Origin: Clostridium sp. CAG:440
GTDB lineage: Bacteria > Bacillota > Clostridia > TANB77 > CAG-508
Assembly: GCA_000437215.1 (NCBI GenBank)
Contig: FR898633.1
Location: forward strand, 1 to 39,893
DNA length: 39,893 nt
Direction: 5' to 3'
Translations under genes and position numbers: made by a program
Notes under the pieces: generated by a model
Databases searched by the model: none
What the model saw: only the letters and a program-made list of their open reading frames with translations
Told to the model about the DNA's origin: nothing
Shown here: one piece after another, positions 1 through 8,448 of the stretch
Layout of the letters: each line of letters starts with the position of its first letter
How positions within the stretch are numbered: position 1 is the first letter of the stretch

Positions 1-199
1 AATTTTTTATTTTATATTTATTTATAATTTTTAATGAAACATAAATAATTATTCCCATTAAAATATTTGATACAAATAGCCCCGCAATTCCTTCTAATCC
101 ATAAGAAAAAAAGAATATATACATTTCTTGTCCAGAAGCAAAACCTGCACCTATTAATGTTCCTATTATTACAAAAACTATTTTTAAAATATTTTTCAT
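1..199 (-). CDS. YkvI-type membrane protein, N-terminal part only
   Basis: About 66 N-terminal residues are present; the rest lies beyond the left edge of the window. The translated start contains GTLIGAGFASGQE, the signature of the YkvI family of integral membrane proteins, which are distant relatives of the LeuT-fold amino-acid transporters. Two hydrophobic segments are visible (roughly residues 4-22 and 30-55). The substrate is unknown for the family. The ATG at 199 is preceded by GGGGG at 207-211, and this Shine-Dalgarno lies inside the downstream arm of the hairpin that ends the gldG-like gene. Expression therefore probably needs read-through of, or a promoter inside, that hairpin. The family call is confident; function is not. 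Confidence 0.75.
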   Translation of the reverse strand, partial: MKNILKIVFVIIGTLIGAGFASGQEMYIFFFSYGLEGIAGLFVSNILMGIIIYVSLKIINKYKIKN

Positions 200-200
200 A

Positions 201-236
201 AAAAAACCCCCATAATATTGTTATGGGAGTTTTTTT
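201..236 (-). terminator. Hairpin after the gldG-like gene
   Basis: A stem built on CCATAA/TTATGG has A-runs on one side and T-runs on the other, so it can end transcription in either direction. It directly precedes the ykvI-like start and contains that gene's presumed ribosome site. Confidence 0.75.
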
Positions 237-244
237 ATTTTATT

Positions 245-1756
245 CTATTTTTTTCTTCTTCTAATTATCCATACTATAATACCTGCAATTATAATTAATG
301 CTGGAACTACAAATATAATACATTTAATAATTGTATCTTCTTGCTCAGTTGCTCTGTATGAAACTGTTCCTGTATTTTTTCTAGCTGTTATATCTTCTTG
401 TCTATCTACTAAATATGCTATAGAATTTAGTACTAAATCCTTGTTATTGGCAAGTTGGAATACAGTAACTTGACTATAATTACTAACTGGGTAATCTGTT
501 GTAAAATTGTTTTCTCCGTAAATTACCATTTTAGATTTTACAGCTTTTGTACCATTTTCTTCATTTGCCTCTGTTATTGTTTTTTCTAGTTCTGCACCAA
601 CTAAAAATTTTCCTGCAACATCAGAACTTGATTTTTCATCTGTTTGAATTTTAAAATTATTTCTAAAATATGATTTTTCACTTGCATTTAATAATTCAGT
701 TTTATTTACTTTTAAATTTTCTAATTCTTCTTCACTTACTAGGTTTATTTTTGTTGCATTTATAAATCTAACCCCTGAATCTTTTGCAATATCCTTAGTT
801 ATTGTTGAATATAAAGCATCTGGTTTTATAATATCTGGACTTCCTTGCAACATTTTGCTACTATCTGTTTCTCTTATTATTCCTATTTCAAATGGTTTAA
901 CTCCATATAATGCTAATATTTTATTAACATTTGGGAAGTTTTGTTCTGATGTAACAGCACTATTAAGCCATAATATATTTCTTCCAGAATTTATATAATC
1001 TATTATTGCATTTGCAGCTATTTCATCAAAATCTTTTTTTGGTGTACATATTATTAATGTATCACAATCATCTGGTATTTTTCCTGTTGATAAAACATCT
1101 AATGTGTCAACTTCCGTAACTTCATTTGATAAATAAATTCCTAAATATGTCATATTATTTGATAATTTATAATCTGAATACCCCTCTAAAAAGTATACCT
1201 TTGGTACTTTATCTGTTGCAACTGCTATTATTGAACTTGTTAATTTTTGTTCTGCAATACTTATTGTTTCATATGTAGTTGTATCATATGTAACTAAATC
1301 GCTTGATGTTAAAACTTTTGATTTATCTCCACATTCAACTATTATTCCTTCACTTCCAGATTCAATTCCATATTTTTCAACTAAATCTGGTCTTGTAGTT
1401 GCATCTACAGCCTCTGCATTTATTTTTTCATTTACCTTTTTGTATTGTTTTGCCAAATCTACAGTAGAATCACTATCTGTGTAACCTACAAAATATAAGT
1501 TTATATCTTTATCTATATTTTTTACTTTTTCTTTACTTTCATCTGTTAATGTATATAATTTTTCTTGGCTTAAATCAATTGGCGTTAATTCTAAGCTTTG
1601 CATCCACATATTCAAAGCTATAAATACTAATATAATAATTAATACTAAAGCTAATGTTGTTGTCCCATTAATTAACCATTTCTTCTTTATAATTTGTAAA
1701 AATTTATTTTCTTTTTGGTCTTTTTCCTTTTTTTCTTTAATTTTTTTCTCTTTCAA
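245..1756 (-). CDS. GldG-like ABC transporter auxiliary subunit
   Basis: The protein (503 aa) belongs to the GldG/ABC_transp_aux family, which accompanies ABC-2 permeases. A lysine-rich cytosolic tail is followed by one membrane segment (about residues 35-55), a long extracytoplasmic domain that includes the family hallmark LTPIDLSQEKLYTLTDES, and a C-terminal membrane segment ending in RRRKK. The start chosen is TTG at 1756, ten bases after AGGAGG (1767-1772). The same frame stays open to an ATG at 1822, but that start has no such site and would overlap the permease gene by 52 bases. It is the third gene of an ATPase-permease-GldG operon. Transported substrate is unknown; gliding is not implied, since these operons occur widely in Firmicutes. 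Confidence 0.8.
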   Translation of the reverse strand: MKEKKIKEKKEKDQKENKFLQIIKKKWLINGTTTLALVLIIILVFIALNMWMQSLELTPIDLSQEKLYTLTDESKEKVKNIDKDINLYFVGYTDSDSTVDLAKQYKKVNEKINAEAVDATTRPDLVEKYGIESGSEGIIVECGDKSKVLTSSDLVTYDTTTYETISIAEQKLTSSIIAVATDKVPKVYFLEGYSDYKLSNNMTYLGIYLSNEVTEVDTLDVLSTGKIPDDCDTLIICTPKKDFDEIAANAIIDYINSGRNILWLNSAVTSEQNFPNVNKILALYGVKPFEIGIIRETDSSKMLQGSPDIIKPDALYSTITKDIAKDSGVRFINATKINLVSEEELENLKVNKTELLNASEKSYFRNNFKIQTDEKSSSDVAGKFLVGAELEKTITEANEENGTKAVKSKMVIYGENNFTTDYPVSNYSQVTVFQLANNKDLVLNSIAYLVDRQEDITARKNTGTVSYRATEQEDTIIKCIIFVVPALIIIAGIIVWIIRRRKK

Positions 1757-1770
1757 TTTTATCTTTCCTC

Positions 1771-2451
1771 CTATCTCACGCTTTTTCTTCTTTGCATTAC
1801 AATTGCTGTTAATAATATGCATGCAACTGTAAATGATATAAATGTTACTGTGTCAGCTATATCAATTTGTCCTTGTGGGAATTTAGAAAACATATTAATT
1901 AATGAAAAATTTGTAAATACTGTGCTAAATTGTGGTAAAAACCATGTTAATATAAAAAATCCTATTGTAATAACACCTGCTATTATTTGGTTTTCTGTAA
2001 TACTTGATGCCAACATTCCAAAAGAAATATATGACATTGCAAGTAATAAGAATCCAAGCATTGTTGCTAAAGCTGTTGTTATATGTGGCACTCCATAATA
2101 GCACAAAATACCAAAATACATAAATGTACAAAGTTCTGTTATTATAACTATTAATGTTGCTGCTATAAATTTTCCAAGTATAACCTTGGTAATGCTAAGT
2201 GGTGATGTTAATAATAATTGCTCTGTCCCTGTTTTTCTTTCTTCTGCAAATGTTCTCATTGTAAGGATTGGTACAATAAACGTTAATATTGTTGCACCAG
2301 AATAAAATATATATTCAAAATTAGTACTTCCATAATTAATTACATCTGTATAAAAAAATATACTAAACATTATTAAAAATAATCCTATAAATACATACCC
2401 TATTGGTGATAAGAAATATGATTTAAATTCTTTTTTTATTACTGCAAACAT
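1771..2451 (-). CDS. ABC-2 type transporter permease, GldF-like
   Basis: This 226-aa protein has about six hydrophobic segments and is an ABC-2 family permease. The N-terminal sequence with FKSYFLSPIGYVF and the cytoplasmic-loop motif FAEERKTGTEQLLLTSPLS are typical of the GldF/NosY-like group. Its ATG overlaps the stop of the ATPase gene by one base (TAATG), and GGAGG sits in the last codons of the ATPase gene, so translation is probably coupled. Together with the upstream ATPase and downstream GldG-like subunit it would form a membrane exporter. The substrate cannot be deduced. Confidence 0.88.
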   Translation of the reverse strand: MFAVIKKEFKSYFLSPIGYVFIGLFLIMFSIFFYTDVINYGSTNFEYIFYSGATILTFIVPILTMRTFAEERKTGTEQLLLTSPLSITKVILGKFIAATLIVIITELCTFMYFGILCYYGVPHITTALATMLGFLLLAMSYISFGMLASSITENQIIAGVITIGFFILTWFLPQFSTVFTNFSLINMFSKFPQGQIDIADTVTFISFTVACILLTAIVMQRRKSVR

Positions 2452-3392
2452 TATTTTTTACCTCCTTCTATTAATTCTATAAATGCATCTTCCAATGTTA
2501 CATCTTGTTTTTTCATTTCATATATTGTTATATTTTCTTTTGCAAATTCAGCAAATATAGTTTTTCTTAAGTCTTTTTCTCCTTCTGATTCTATACAATA
2601 ATGTTTAGTTCCATCATCATTTGTTGCAACTAATTTAATATCTTTTATTCCTTCTATTTTATCTTTTACAGTTTCTATTTTGTTTTCTGGGTCCTCTATT
2701 GTTACATATATATTATTATTTTTAGATACTGCATTTTCTAGATTTTGTGGAGTATCTATTGCAACTATTTTTCCCTTATTTATAATTATAACTTTATTAC
2801 ATATTTGGCTTACTTCTGATAATATATGTGAACTAAGAATTACAGTATGTGTCTTTCCAAGTTTTTTTATTAATTCTCTAATTTCTGTTATTTGTTTTGG
2901 ATCTAATCCGACAGTTGGTTCATCTAAAATTAATATTTTAGGTTTTCCAACTAAAGCACCTGCCATACTTACCCTTTGTTTATACCCTCTAGATAAATTT
3001 TTTATTAATTTCTTTTCTACATCTTTTAGTCCTGTTTCTTCTATTGTTTTTTCAATTTGTTCTTTTCTTATTTTTCTATCTACTTTTTTTATTTGAGCCA
3101 TATATGATACAAATTCTTTTACTGTTAAGTCTGTATATAATGGAACACCTTCTGGCATATACCCTATTTCCTTTTTAGCTTTTTTTGGTTTTTTTAACAT
3201 ATCATATCCATCAATTATGATTTCTCCTTCAGTTTGTTCAATAAAACCTGTTATCATATTCATTGTTGTACTTTTTCCAGCTCCATTTGGCCCAAGTAGC
3301 CCTATAATTTCACCTTCTTTAATATTAAAACTTATATTGTCTACGGCAACAAAGTTTCCATATTTTTTTGTAACATTTTTTACTTCTATCAC
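2451..3392 (-). CDS. ABC transporter ATP-binding protein, GldA-like
   Basis: A 313-aa ATPase of the ABC-2/DRA exporter class. Visible motifs are Walker A GPNGAGKST (about residues 36-44), signature LSRGYKQRV, Walker B ILILDEPTVGLD and the switch histidine in SSHILSE. A C-terminal extension of about 90 residues is usual for this class. Translation starts at GTG 3392, after GGGAGGA. It is the first gene of the three-gene operon, with a promoter about 30-60 bases upstream. It drives the adjacent permease. Confidence 0.9.
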   Translation of the reverse strand: MIEVKNVTKKYGNFVAVDNISFNIKEGEIIGLLGPNGAGKSTTMNMITGFIEQTEGEIIIDGYDMLKKPKKAKKEIGYMPEGVPLYTDLTVKEFVSYMAQIKKVDRKIRKEQIEKTIEETGLKDVEKKLIKNLSRGYKQRVSMAGALVGKPKILILDEPTVGLDPKQITEIRELIKKLGKTHTVILSSHILSEVSQICNKVIIINKGKIVAIDTPQNLENAVSKNNNIYVTIEDPENKIETVKDKIEGIKDIKLVATNDDGTKHYCIESEGEKDLRKTIFAEFAKENITIYEMKKQDVTLEDAFIELIEGGKK

Positions 3393-3423
3393 AAAAATTC
3401 CTCCCTCATTTTAAGTTACAAAA

Positions 3424-3452
3424 AATATATCACTTTATTTTTTTATTGTAAA
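3424..3452 (-). promoter_or_regulatory. Promoter of the ABC operon
   Basis: On the minus strand, TTTACA (3447-3452) and TATATT (3424-3429) are separated by 17 bases. This is a good sigma-A match facing the ATPase gene. Confidence 0.6.
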
Positions 3453-3566
3453 GCAATTCACAAAAAATTCACAAACTTATATTTCCGTATGTTTTTTTAA
3501 ATTAAAAAATATTATAGCATATTAATTTAATAAAAGAATATTTATTAAAAAAAGGAGAATTTTAAA

Positions 3567-4169
3567 ATGTTTTATGCTTTTTTAATTAGTTTTTTTATAG
3601 TTTTTTGTGCAGAGCTTGGAGATAAAACACAACTTTTAGTATTATCTTTTTCCACCAAAAGTAAAGTATCTTCCATTCTTGTAGGCGTAGGGGTTGGCAC
3701 ATTTTTAAGTCATGGTCTTGCTATTTTATTTGGCAGTGTTTTAGGAAATTTTGATGATGCAAATTTAAAATTTTATTTAGATATAATTACATATTCTTCA
3801 TTTCTTTTATTTGGAATTATTGGATTTATTCCTAAAAAAAATAAAAGCGAAAATAATAGAAAAGCACGATTTTTACAGTCATTACTTAATTTAAATTTAA
3901 ATTATGTTTTATTAGTTGCACTATGTATTTTTGTTGGTGAATTTGGTGATAAAACCTTTTTAGCCTCCCTTGGTTTAGGTCTTCAATACCCTAATTATAA
4001 AATTGCATTAATTTTAGGATCTATTTTAGGAATGGTTTTAAGTAATTTAATTGCTATAATTGTTGGTAAATGGTTAAGTCTTAAACTAAAAGAAGGCACA
4101 ATAGAATGGCTTTCAAATATTTTATTTATTATTTTCGGCTGCCTTGGTTTTGCAAGCATAATTTTTTAG
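3567..4169 (+). CDS. GDT1/TMEM165 (UPF0016) family cation transporter
   Basis: A 200-aa membrane protein with six hydrophobic segments in two homologous halves. Each half carries the family motif E-x-G-D-K-T: E16-T21 (ELGDKT) and E125-T130 (EFGDKT). UPF0016 proteins export Mn2+ or Ca2+ (for example MneA in Vibrio and Gdt1 in yeast); by family knowledge this one is probably a manganese exporter. The ATG follows AAAGGAG. I looked for a yybP-ykoY manganese riboswitch in the 170-base leader and saw none. It stands alone, divergent from the ABC operon. Confidence 0.88.
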   Translation: MFYAFLISFFIVFCAELGDKTQLLVLSFSTKSKVSSILVGVGVGTFLSHGLAILFGSVLGNFDDANLKFYLDIITYSSFLLFGIIGFIPKKNKSENNRKARFLQSLLNLNLNYVLLVALCIFVGEFGDKTFLASLGLGLQYPNYKIALILGSILGMVLSNLIAIIVGKWLSLKLKEGTIEWLSNILFIIFGCLGFASIIF

Positions 4170-4189
4170 TAATTTTTAGTCATTTTTTC

Positions 4190-4221
4190 TTGACATTGCT
4201 CTTATTATGTGATATTATAAT
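4190..4221 (+). promoter_or_regulatory. Promoter of tRNA-Arg(TCT)
   Basis: A consensus TTGACA (4190-4195) is followed after 17 bases by TATTAT (4213-4218), which overlaps TATAAT. It lies 20 bases upstream of the tRNA. Confidence 0.75.
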
Positions 4222-4239
4222 TAATGTCATTTAATAAAT

Positions 4240-4316
4240 GAGTCAGTAGCTCAGTTGGATAGAGCATTTGCCTTCTAAGCAAAGGGTCGGGGGTTCGAAT
4301 CCCTTCTGGCTCACCA
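4240..4316 (+). tRNA. tRNA-Arg (anticodon TCT)
   Basis: A 77-nt cloverleaf with encoded CCA. The acceptor stem GAGTCAG pairs with CTGGCTC, the anticodon loop is CTTCTAA, and the T-arm has GGTTCGAATCC. It reads AGA/AGG arginine codons, the dominant arginine codons in such AT-rich genomes. It has its own promoter and terminator. Confidence 0.95.
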
Positions 4317-4326
4317 TAACAGTCTT

Positions 4327-4362
4327 AAAAAACATTACTAATTTTATTTAGTAATGTTTTTT
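4327..4362 (+). terminator. Terminator after tRNA-Arg(TCT)
   Basis: A 15-bp A/T-rich stem built on CATTACTAA/TTAGTAATG is followed by a T run. Confidence 0.85.
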
Positions 4363-4430
4363 CATTTACTCTATTATTGTAATTTATTTTTTATATATGC
4401 TGTTATTTTTCAACTATTATATATCATATT

Positions 4431-5828
4431 TTATTCATTCCAAAAAGCTTTATAAGTCCTAAAAGCTTCATAAATATCAAATTTACTTGTAACTTCATAA
4501 GGAGAATGCATTGAAAGAAGTGGAACACCACAATCTATAACATCTACACCTTTATTAGCTAGAATATAGGCAATTGTTCCTCCACCGCCAATATCAACTT
4601 TTCCAAGTTCAGCTAATTGATATTTTATATCATATTTTTCTAATAAATTTCTAATCCAAGCAACATATTCTGCATTAGCATCAGAAGCTCCAGATTTTCC
4701 TCTTGCACCAGTATATTTATTTAAACTAATACCTTTTCCAAGTAAACCTGCATTTGTTTTGTCAGAAACAGATGCATAAATTGGATCAAATCCTGCATCA
4801 ACATCAGATGATAACATTTTTGAATAACAAAATACTTTATCTAATAAGTTAACCCTATTTTCTCCTGTTTTATTTAATAATTCAGAAATAAAGTAATCAA
4901 ACATATGTGATTCCATACCAGTATTTCCCATACTTCCAATTTCCTCTTTATCTGCCAAAATACAAACAGCAGTATTTTTTACATTTTCTAAATTCATCAT
5001 TGCAGCAAATGAAGCATAAGCACATATTTTATCATCTTGTCCATATGCTGCAACCATACTACTATCAAATCCTAAACTTCTAGCTTTAAATGCTGGTACC
5101 AATTCTAATTCTGAACTTAATAAATCAGCCTCAACAATGCCATATTTTTGATTTAATATATTTAAAATATTTAATTTAACTTTTTCGCTTATTTTTTCTC
5201 CATCAAAAGGAATGCTTCCAATTAATAAATTTAAATCTTCTCCGTCTATTCCATTTTTTAATTTTTTCTCCATTTGGTCCATAGCTAAATGTGGTAATAA
5301 ATCTGTTATTGTAAATATTGGATCACTTTCATTTTCCCCAATATTAACTTCTATTTTCTCTCCATTTGGTTTTACAATTACGCCATGAATGCTAAGTGGA
5401 ATAGTAGTCCATTGATATTTCTTTATTCCTCCATAATAATGTGTTTTAAAATAAGCAAAACCCGTATCTTCATATAATGGATTTGGCTTTAAGTCAAGTC
5501 TTGGTGAATCAACATGTGAACCTATTATATGAAGTCCTGTTTCCATTTTTTCTTGACCAATTATAGCTAAATACATGCTTTTATTTCTATTTATAAAATA
5601 AACTCTATCACCTGCATTTAAAGTATCATATTCAGATAAATCTTTGAAACCATTTAAATCAGCTATTTTTTTTGCTTCTTTAACAAATTCTCTTTCTGTT
5701 TTTGCCTTATTTAAAAAGTCCATATAATCTTTACAAAAATTAAATATTTCCTCTTTTCTTCTAGTATCAAGGTTTTCCCAACCTACCTTTTTCTTATTAA
5801 ATAATTTTTCCTTTAATTCCTCTTCCAT
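4431..5828 (-). CDS. M18 family aminopeptidase
   Basis: A 465-aa cytosolic di-zinc aminopeptidase of family M18, the usual length for the bacterial group called aminopeptidase 1 (ApeA). Visible metal or catalytic motifs are GSHVDSPRLDLK (zinc-binding His and catalytic Asp), DKEEIGSMGNTG (Glu pair) and the C-terminal LLSMHSPYE (zinc-binding His). DDKICAYAS is a further family signature. These enzymes remove N-terminal, often acidic or neutral residues and assemble into dodecamers. The ATG follows AAAGGAGGA. It is a single-gene unit, divergent from the oxidoreductase pseudogene. Confidence 0.92.
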   Translation of the reverse strand: MEEELKEKLFNKKKVGWENLDTRRKEEIFNFCKDYMDFLNKAKTEREFVKEAKKIADLNGFKDLSEYDTLNAGDRVYFINRNKSMYLAIIGQEKMETGLHIIGSHVDSPRLDLKPNPLYEDTGFAYFKTHYYGGIKKYQWTTIPLSIHGVIVKPNGEKIEVNIGENESDPIFTITDLLPHLAMDQMEKKLKNGIDGEDLNLLIGSIPFDGEKISEKVKLNILNILNQKYGIVEADLLSSELELVPAFKARSLGFDSSMVAAYGQDDKICAYASFAAMMNLENVKNTAVCILADKEEIGSMGNTGMESHMFDYFISELLNKTGENRVNLLDKVFCYSKMLSSDVDAGFDPIYASVSDKTNAGLLGKGISLNKYTGARGKSGASDANAEYVAWIRNLLEKYDIKYQLAELGKVDIGGGGTIAYILANKGVDVIDCGVPLLSMHSPYEVTSKFDIYEAFRTYKAFWNE

Positions 5829-5952
5829 AATATCCTCCTTTGTTAATTTTTCTTAGTATATCACTTTAAAATTTATTTTACTAGTTTTTTTCTAATTTAT
5901 TCTTAAAATTTGGTTATACTATTTTTATAATATAAAAAAGGAGAAATTTATT

Positions 5953-7456
5953 TTGAATTCTTTATGGCTAGATTTAACAAATAAATTAAATAATTTTCCA
6001 ACTTTAGCAAATGATATTTCAACTGATGTATGTATCATTGGTGGAGGAATGTTTGGTATAACCTGTTCTTATTATTTAGCAAAACTTGGTTTTAAAACAG
6101 TTATTTTAGAAAAAGATACTATAGGTTCAAAAACAACTGGACATACAACTGCCAAAATTACTTCTCGGACATGGTTTAATATATAATTATTTATGTAATT
6201 CTTATGGAAAAGGCTTTGCAAAAGATTATTTAGAAGCAAACGAACAAGCAATAAAAAACATTTATGAAATAATAGAAAATGAAAAAATAAAATGTGATTT
6301 TGAGTATGAAAATTCATATATTTATACAGATAAACAAGATGAAATTATAAATATAAAAGACGAAGTAAATTCATTAAATAATATTGGTTTTAATGCAAAT
6401 TATGTAACAAAAACCTCTCTACCTTTTAATATTTTAGGAGCCATCCAATATAAAAACCAAGCAAGTTTTCATCCTTTAAAATATTTATTAGGTCTATGTA
6501 AATCAATAACCAATAATGATGGACAAATTTTCACAAATTCTTTAGTTACAGATGTAAAAAATGATAATAATATTTTTTATACTTATGTTAATGGAAAAAT
6601 TGTAAAATCAAAATATGTTATAATTGCATCACATTTTCCTTTTATAAATATTCCTGGTTTTTATTTTACTAAAATGTATCAATCTACATCATATATAATT
6701 GCTGCAGATATTAGGCAAAAACCTTTTTCAGGTATGTATATAAACGTAAGTGATCCAATTTATTCTTTTAGGCATGTAAAAATTGATGGAAAAAATCTTT
6801 TACTAGTTGGTGGCGGAAATCATAAAACTGGTTACTCTACTAGTTATAATGAAACCTATAAAACATTAGAAAATAAACTAAAGTCAATTTATCCTAATGC
6901 TGAAGTTTTATATAGATGGAATACTCGTGATTGTATGACACTAGACAAAATTCCCTATATTGGAAGATATTCTAATATAATAGAAAACATGTATATTGGA
7001 ACCGGTTTTAATAAATGGGGAATGACTACTTCTAATGTTGCTGCAAATATAATAAAAGACATGATTTTAAAAAAAGAAAACAAATATGCATATGTTTTTG
7101 ATTCTACCCGTATTAAACCTATAAAAAATAGAAAAGAACTAAAAAATATAATAGTTCAAAGTGTTGATTCACTTTTTATTGATAAAATAAAAAATAGTAC
7201 AATTAATTTTGAAAATATTAATAATAACTCTGGTGGTATAGTAAATGTAAATGGGCAAAAAGTAGGTATATATAAAGATTCTACAGGTAATATTTTTGCA
7301 GTTAATCCTATTTGCACACATTTAGGTTGTTTGCTTTCCTGGAATGATATAGATAAAACATGGGATTGTCCTTGCCATGGCTCAAGATTTGACTTTATGG
7401 GAAAAAATATTTATGATCCTGCTTTTAAAAATTTGGAAATTTATAATTTAGATTAA
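5953..7456 (+). pseudogene. FAD-dependent oxidoreductase with C-terminal Rieske domain, frameshifted
   Basis: Two reading frames together encode one protein of about 500 aa, the usual family size. The first (TTG at 5953, after AAGGAG) gives a DAO-type FAD domain with CIIGGGMFG and LEKDTIGSKTTGHTTAKITS, then stops at 6184-6186. From about 6170 the next frame continues the family sequence (HGLIYNYLC) to 7456. It ends in a Rieske [2Fe-2S] domain with CTHLGC and CPCHGSRF. Changing CGGA near 6166-6169 to three bases restores the frame, so this is a one-base insertion. Whether it is a true mutation or a sequencing error cannot be decided here. Everything after the break is intact, so the event is recent or artefactual. 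Relatives are thought to be electron-transfer dehydrogenases; the substrate is unknown. Confidence 0.85.
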
Positions 7457-7545
7457 TTTTTTTATTTTTTTATTGACTTATGGCCTGTTTTTTGCTACAA
7501 TTCCAGTAATAAATCATATATTTATATGTTTATTTTTTGTTTATT

Positions 7546-7586
7546 GAACTAGATTTCTCTTTTGTATAAGTTATCTAGTTCTTTTT
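7546..7586 (+). terminator. Probable terminator of the oxidoreductase
   Basis: A perfect 9-bp stem GAACTAGAT/ATCTAGTTC with an 18-base loop is followed by TTTTTATTT. The long loop makes it weaker than usual. Confidence 0.55.
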
Positions 7587-7610
7587 ATTTAGAAATAAAT
7601 TAATATATAA

Positions 7611-7640
7611 AAGCCTCTAAAGCTTATGCTTTAGAGGCTT
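7611..7640 (-). terminator. Terminator overlapping the HNH gene's end
   Basis: A perfect 13-bp stem AAGCCTCTAAAGC/GCTTTAGAGGCTT. The last codons of the HNH gene form the 5' arm and the stop codon lies in the loop. Confidence 0.75.
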
Positions 7641-8271
7641 CGTCAACCAATTCAACGTTTTCTAACTTTATAACAGGAATTTTTTTAATATTGAAATCAT
7701 TTGCAAAAACAATAATATTATAGCCATCAAGCAGTTTATTATTTTTATCTACAATAATAGGTCTTGGCAATTTTTGATACTTTTTATAAAATTCAAGTAT
7801 TCTACAATATTTTTTTCCCTTTAAGTCTTGTTCTGGTTTATTATACCTAATAGCGTCTATCTTATCAAAAGTAACCCATTTTTTAGGTAGCTTGAACCCA
7901 ATCTTTCTCATTATTTTTTCTCTATATTTTGTAAACTGTTTCACATGCTTTTTTCTGTCTTTTTTAGAAACACTCCTTACTTTTAAGTATTCTTCATGAG
8001 TTAGATTGCTTTTATCAGAATTACATTTTGAACAACATGGAAAAAGATTATTAGTAATACTTATACCTCCTGTATCTCTTGGGTACCGATGGTCTAATGT
8101 ACTATTAGTACGTTTTAATTTTTTTCCGCAATATACACATTTCTTTCTTTTTAGTGCATATGTTAGTTCATACATTAGGTCCTCAAACCGCTGCAATTGG
8201 TAAATTTTCAAATTTCCATCAATAACTTCAGCAAATGGCAACTTGAATTTTTTCGGTAATTCCATAATCAT
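7624..8271 (-). CDS. HNH endonuclease with ParB-like C-terminal segment
   Basis: A 215-aa protein. Residues 45-84 form a zinc-type HNH nuclease core: C45xxC48, D60-H61, N75, C80xxC83-N84, with the arrangement LDHRYPRDTGG then NNLFPCCSKCNSDK. Residues about 165-205 (PIIVDKNNKLLDGYNIIVFA, then KKIPVI) resemble the ParB/sulfiredoxin fold element usually written DGxHR...IPV, although the usual HR is replaced by NI. The ATG at 8271 follows GAGGAGGT. It has its own promoter and terminator and no phage or restriction partner. Stand-alone HNH proteins may be homing, phage-derived or defence nucleases; the role here is unknown. Confidence 0.8.
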   Translation of the reverse strand: MIMELPKKFKLPFAEVIDGNLKIYQLQRFEDLMYELTYALKRKKCVYCGKKLKRTNSTLDHRYPRDTGGISITNNLFPCCSKCNSDKSNLTHEEYLKVRSVSKKDRKKHVKQFTKYREKIMRKIGFKLPKKWVTFDKIDAIRYNKPEQDLKGKKYCRILEFYKKYQKLPRPIIVDKNNKLLDGYNIIVFANDFNIKKIPVIKLENVELVDEASKA

Positions 8272-8321
8272 GACTTTTACCTCCTCAAATTATGATGAAT
8301 TACAAAGCTTTTGTGTTTTAA

Positions 8322-8350
8322 TATATATCACATATATTTTTATTTTACAA
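8322..8350 (-). promoter_or_regulatory. Promoter of the HNH gene
   Basis: On the minus strand, TTGTAA (8345-8350) and TATATA (8322-8327) are 17 bases apart. Confidence 0.5.
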
Positions 8351-8383
8351 CAATTATGTAATTAATATTTTTCTATTTATAAC

Positions 8384-8411
8384 TTGACAAACATAATGTT
8401 TATTGTAAAAT
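8384..8411 (+). promoter_or_regulatory. Promoter of murI
   Basis: Consensus TTGACA (8384-8389), a 16-base spacer and TAAAAT (8406-8411) lie 37 bases before the murI start. Confidence 0.65.
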
Positions 8412-8448
8412 AATTTTAATTTATAATTTGTAGGAAAAGGAATAAGTT

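Noticed and set aside
1715..2098. 127-codon plus-strand frame
   Set aside because: It lies antisense within the gldG-like and permease genes, whose frames have clear family motifs.
3393..3566. Manganese (yybP-ykoY) riboswitch before the GDT1-family gene
   Set aside because: None of the conserved riboswitch sequence or a long structured leader is visible; the region is simple AT-rich promoter DNA.
6155..6190. Programmed frameshift in the oxidoreductase
   Set aside because: No slippery heptamer, downstream pseudoknot or internal ribosome site is seen, and the family is normally one uninterrupted frame.
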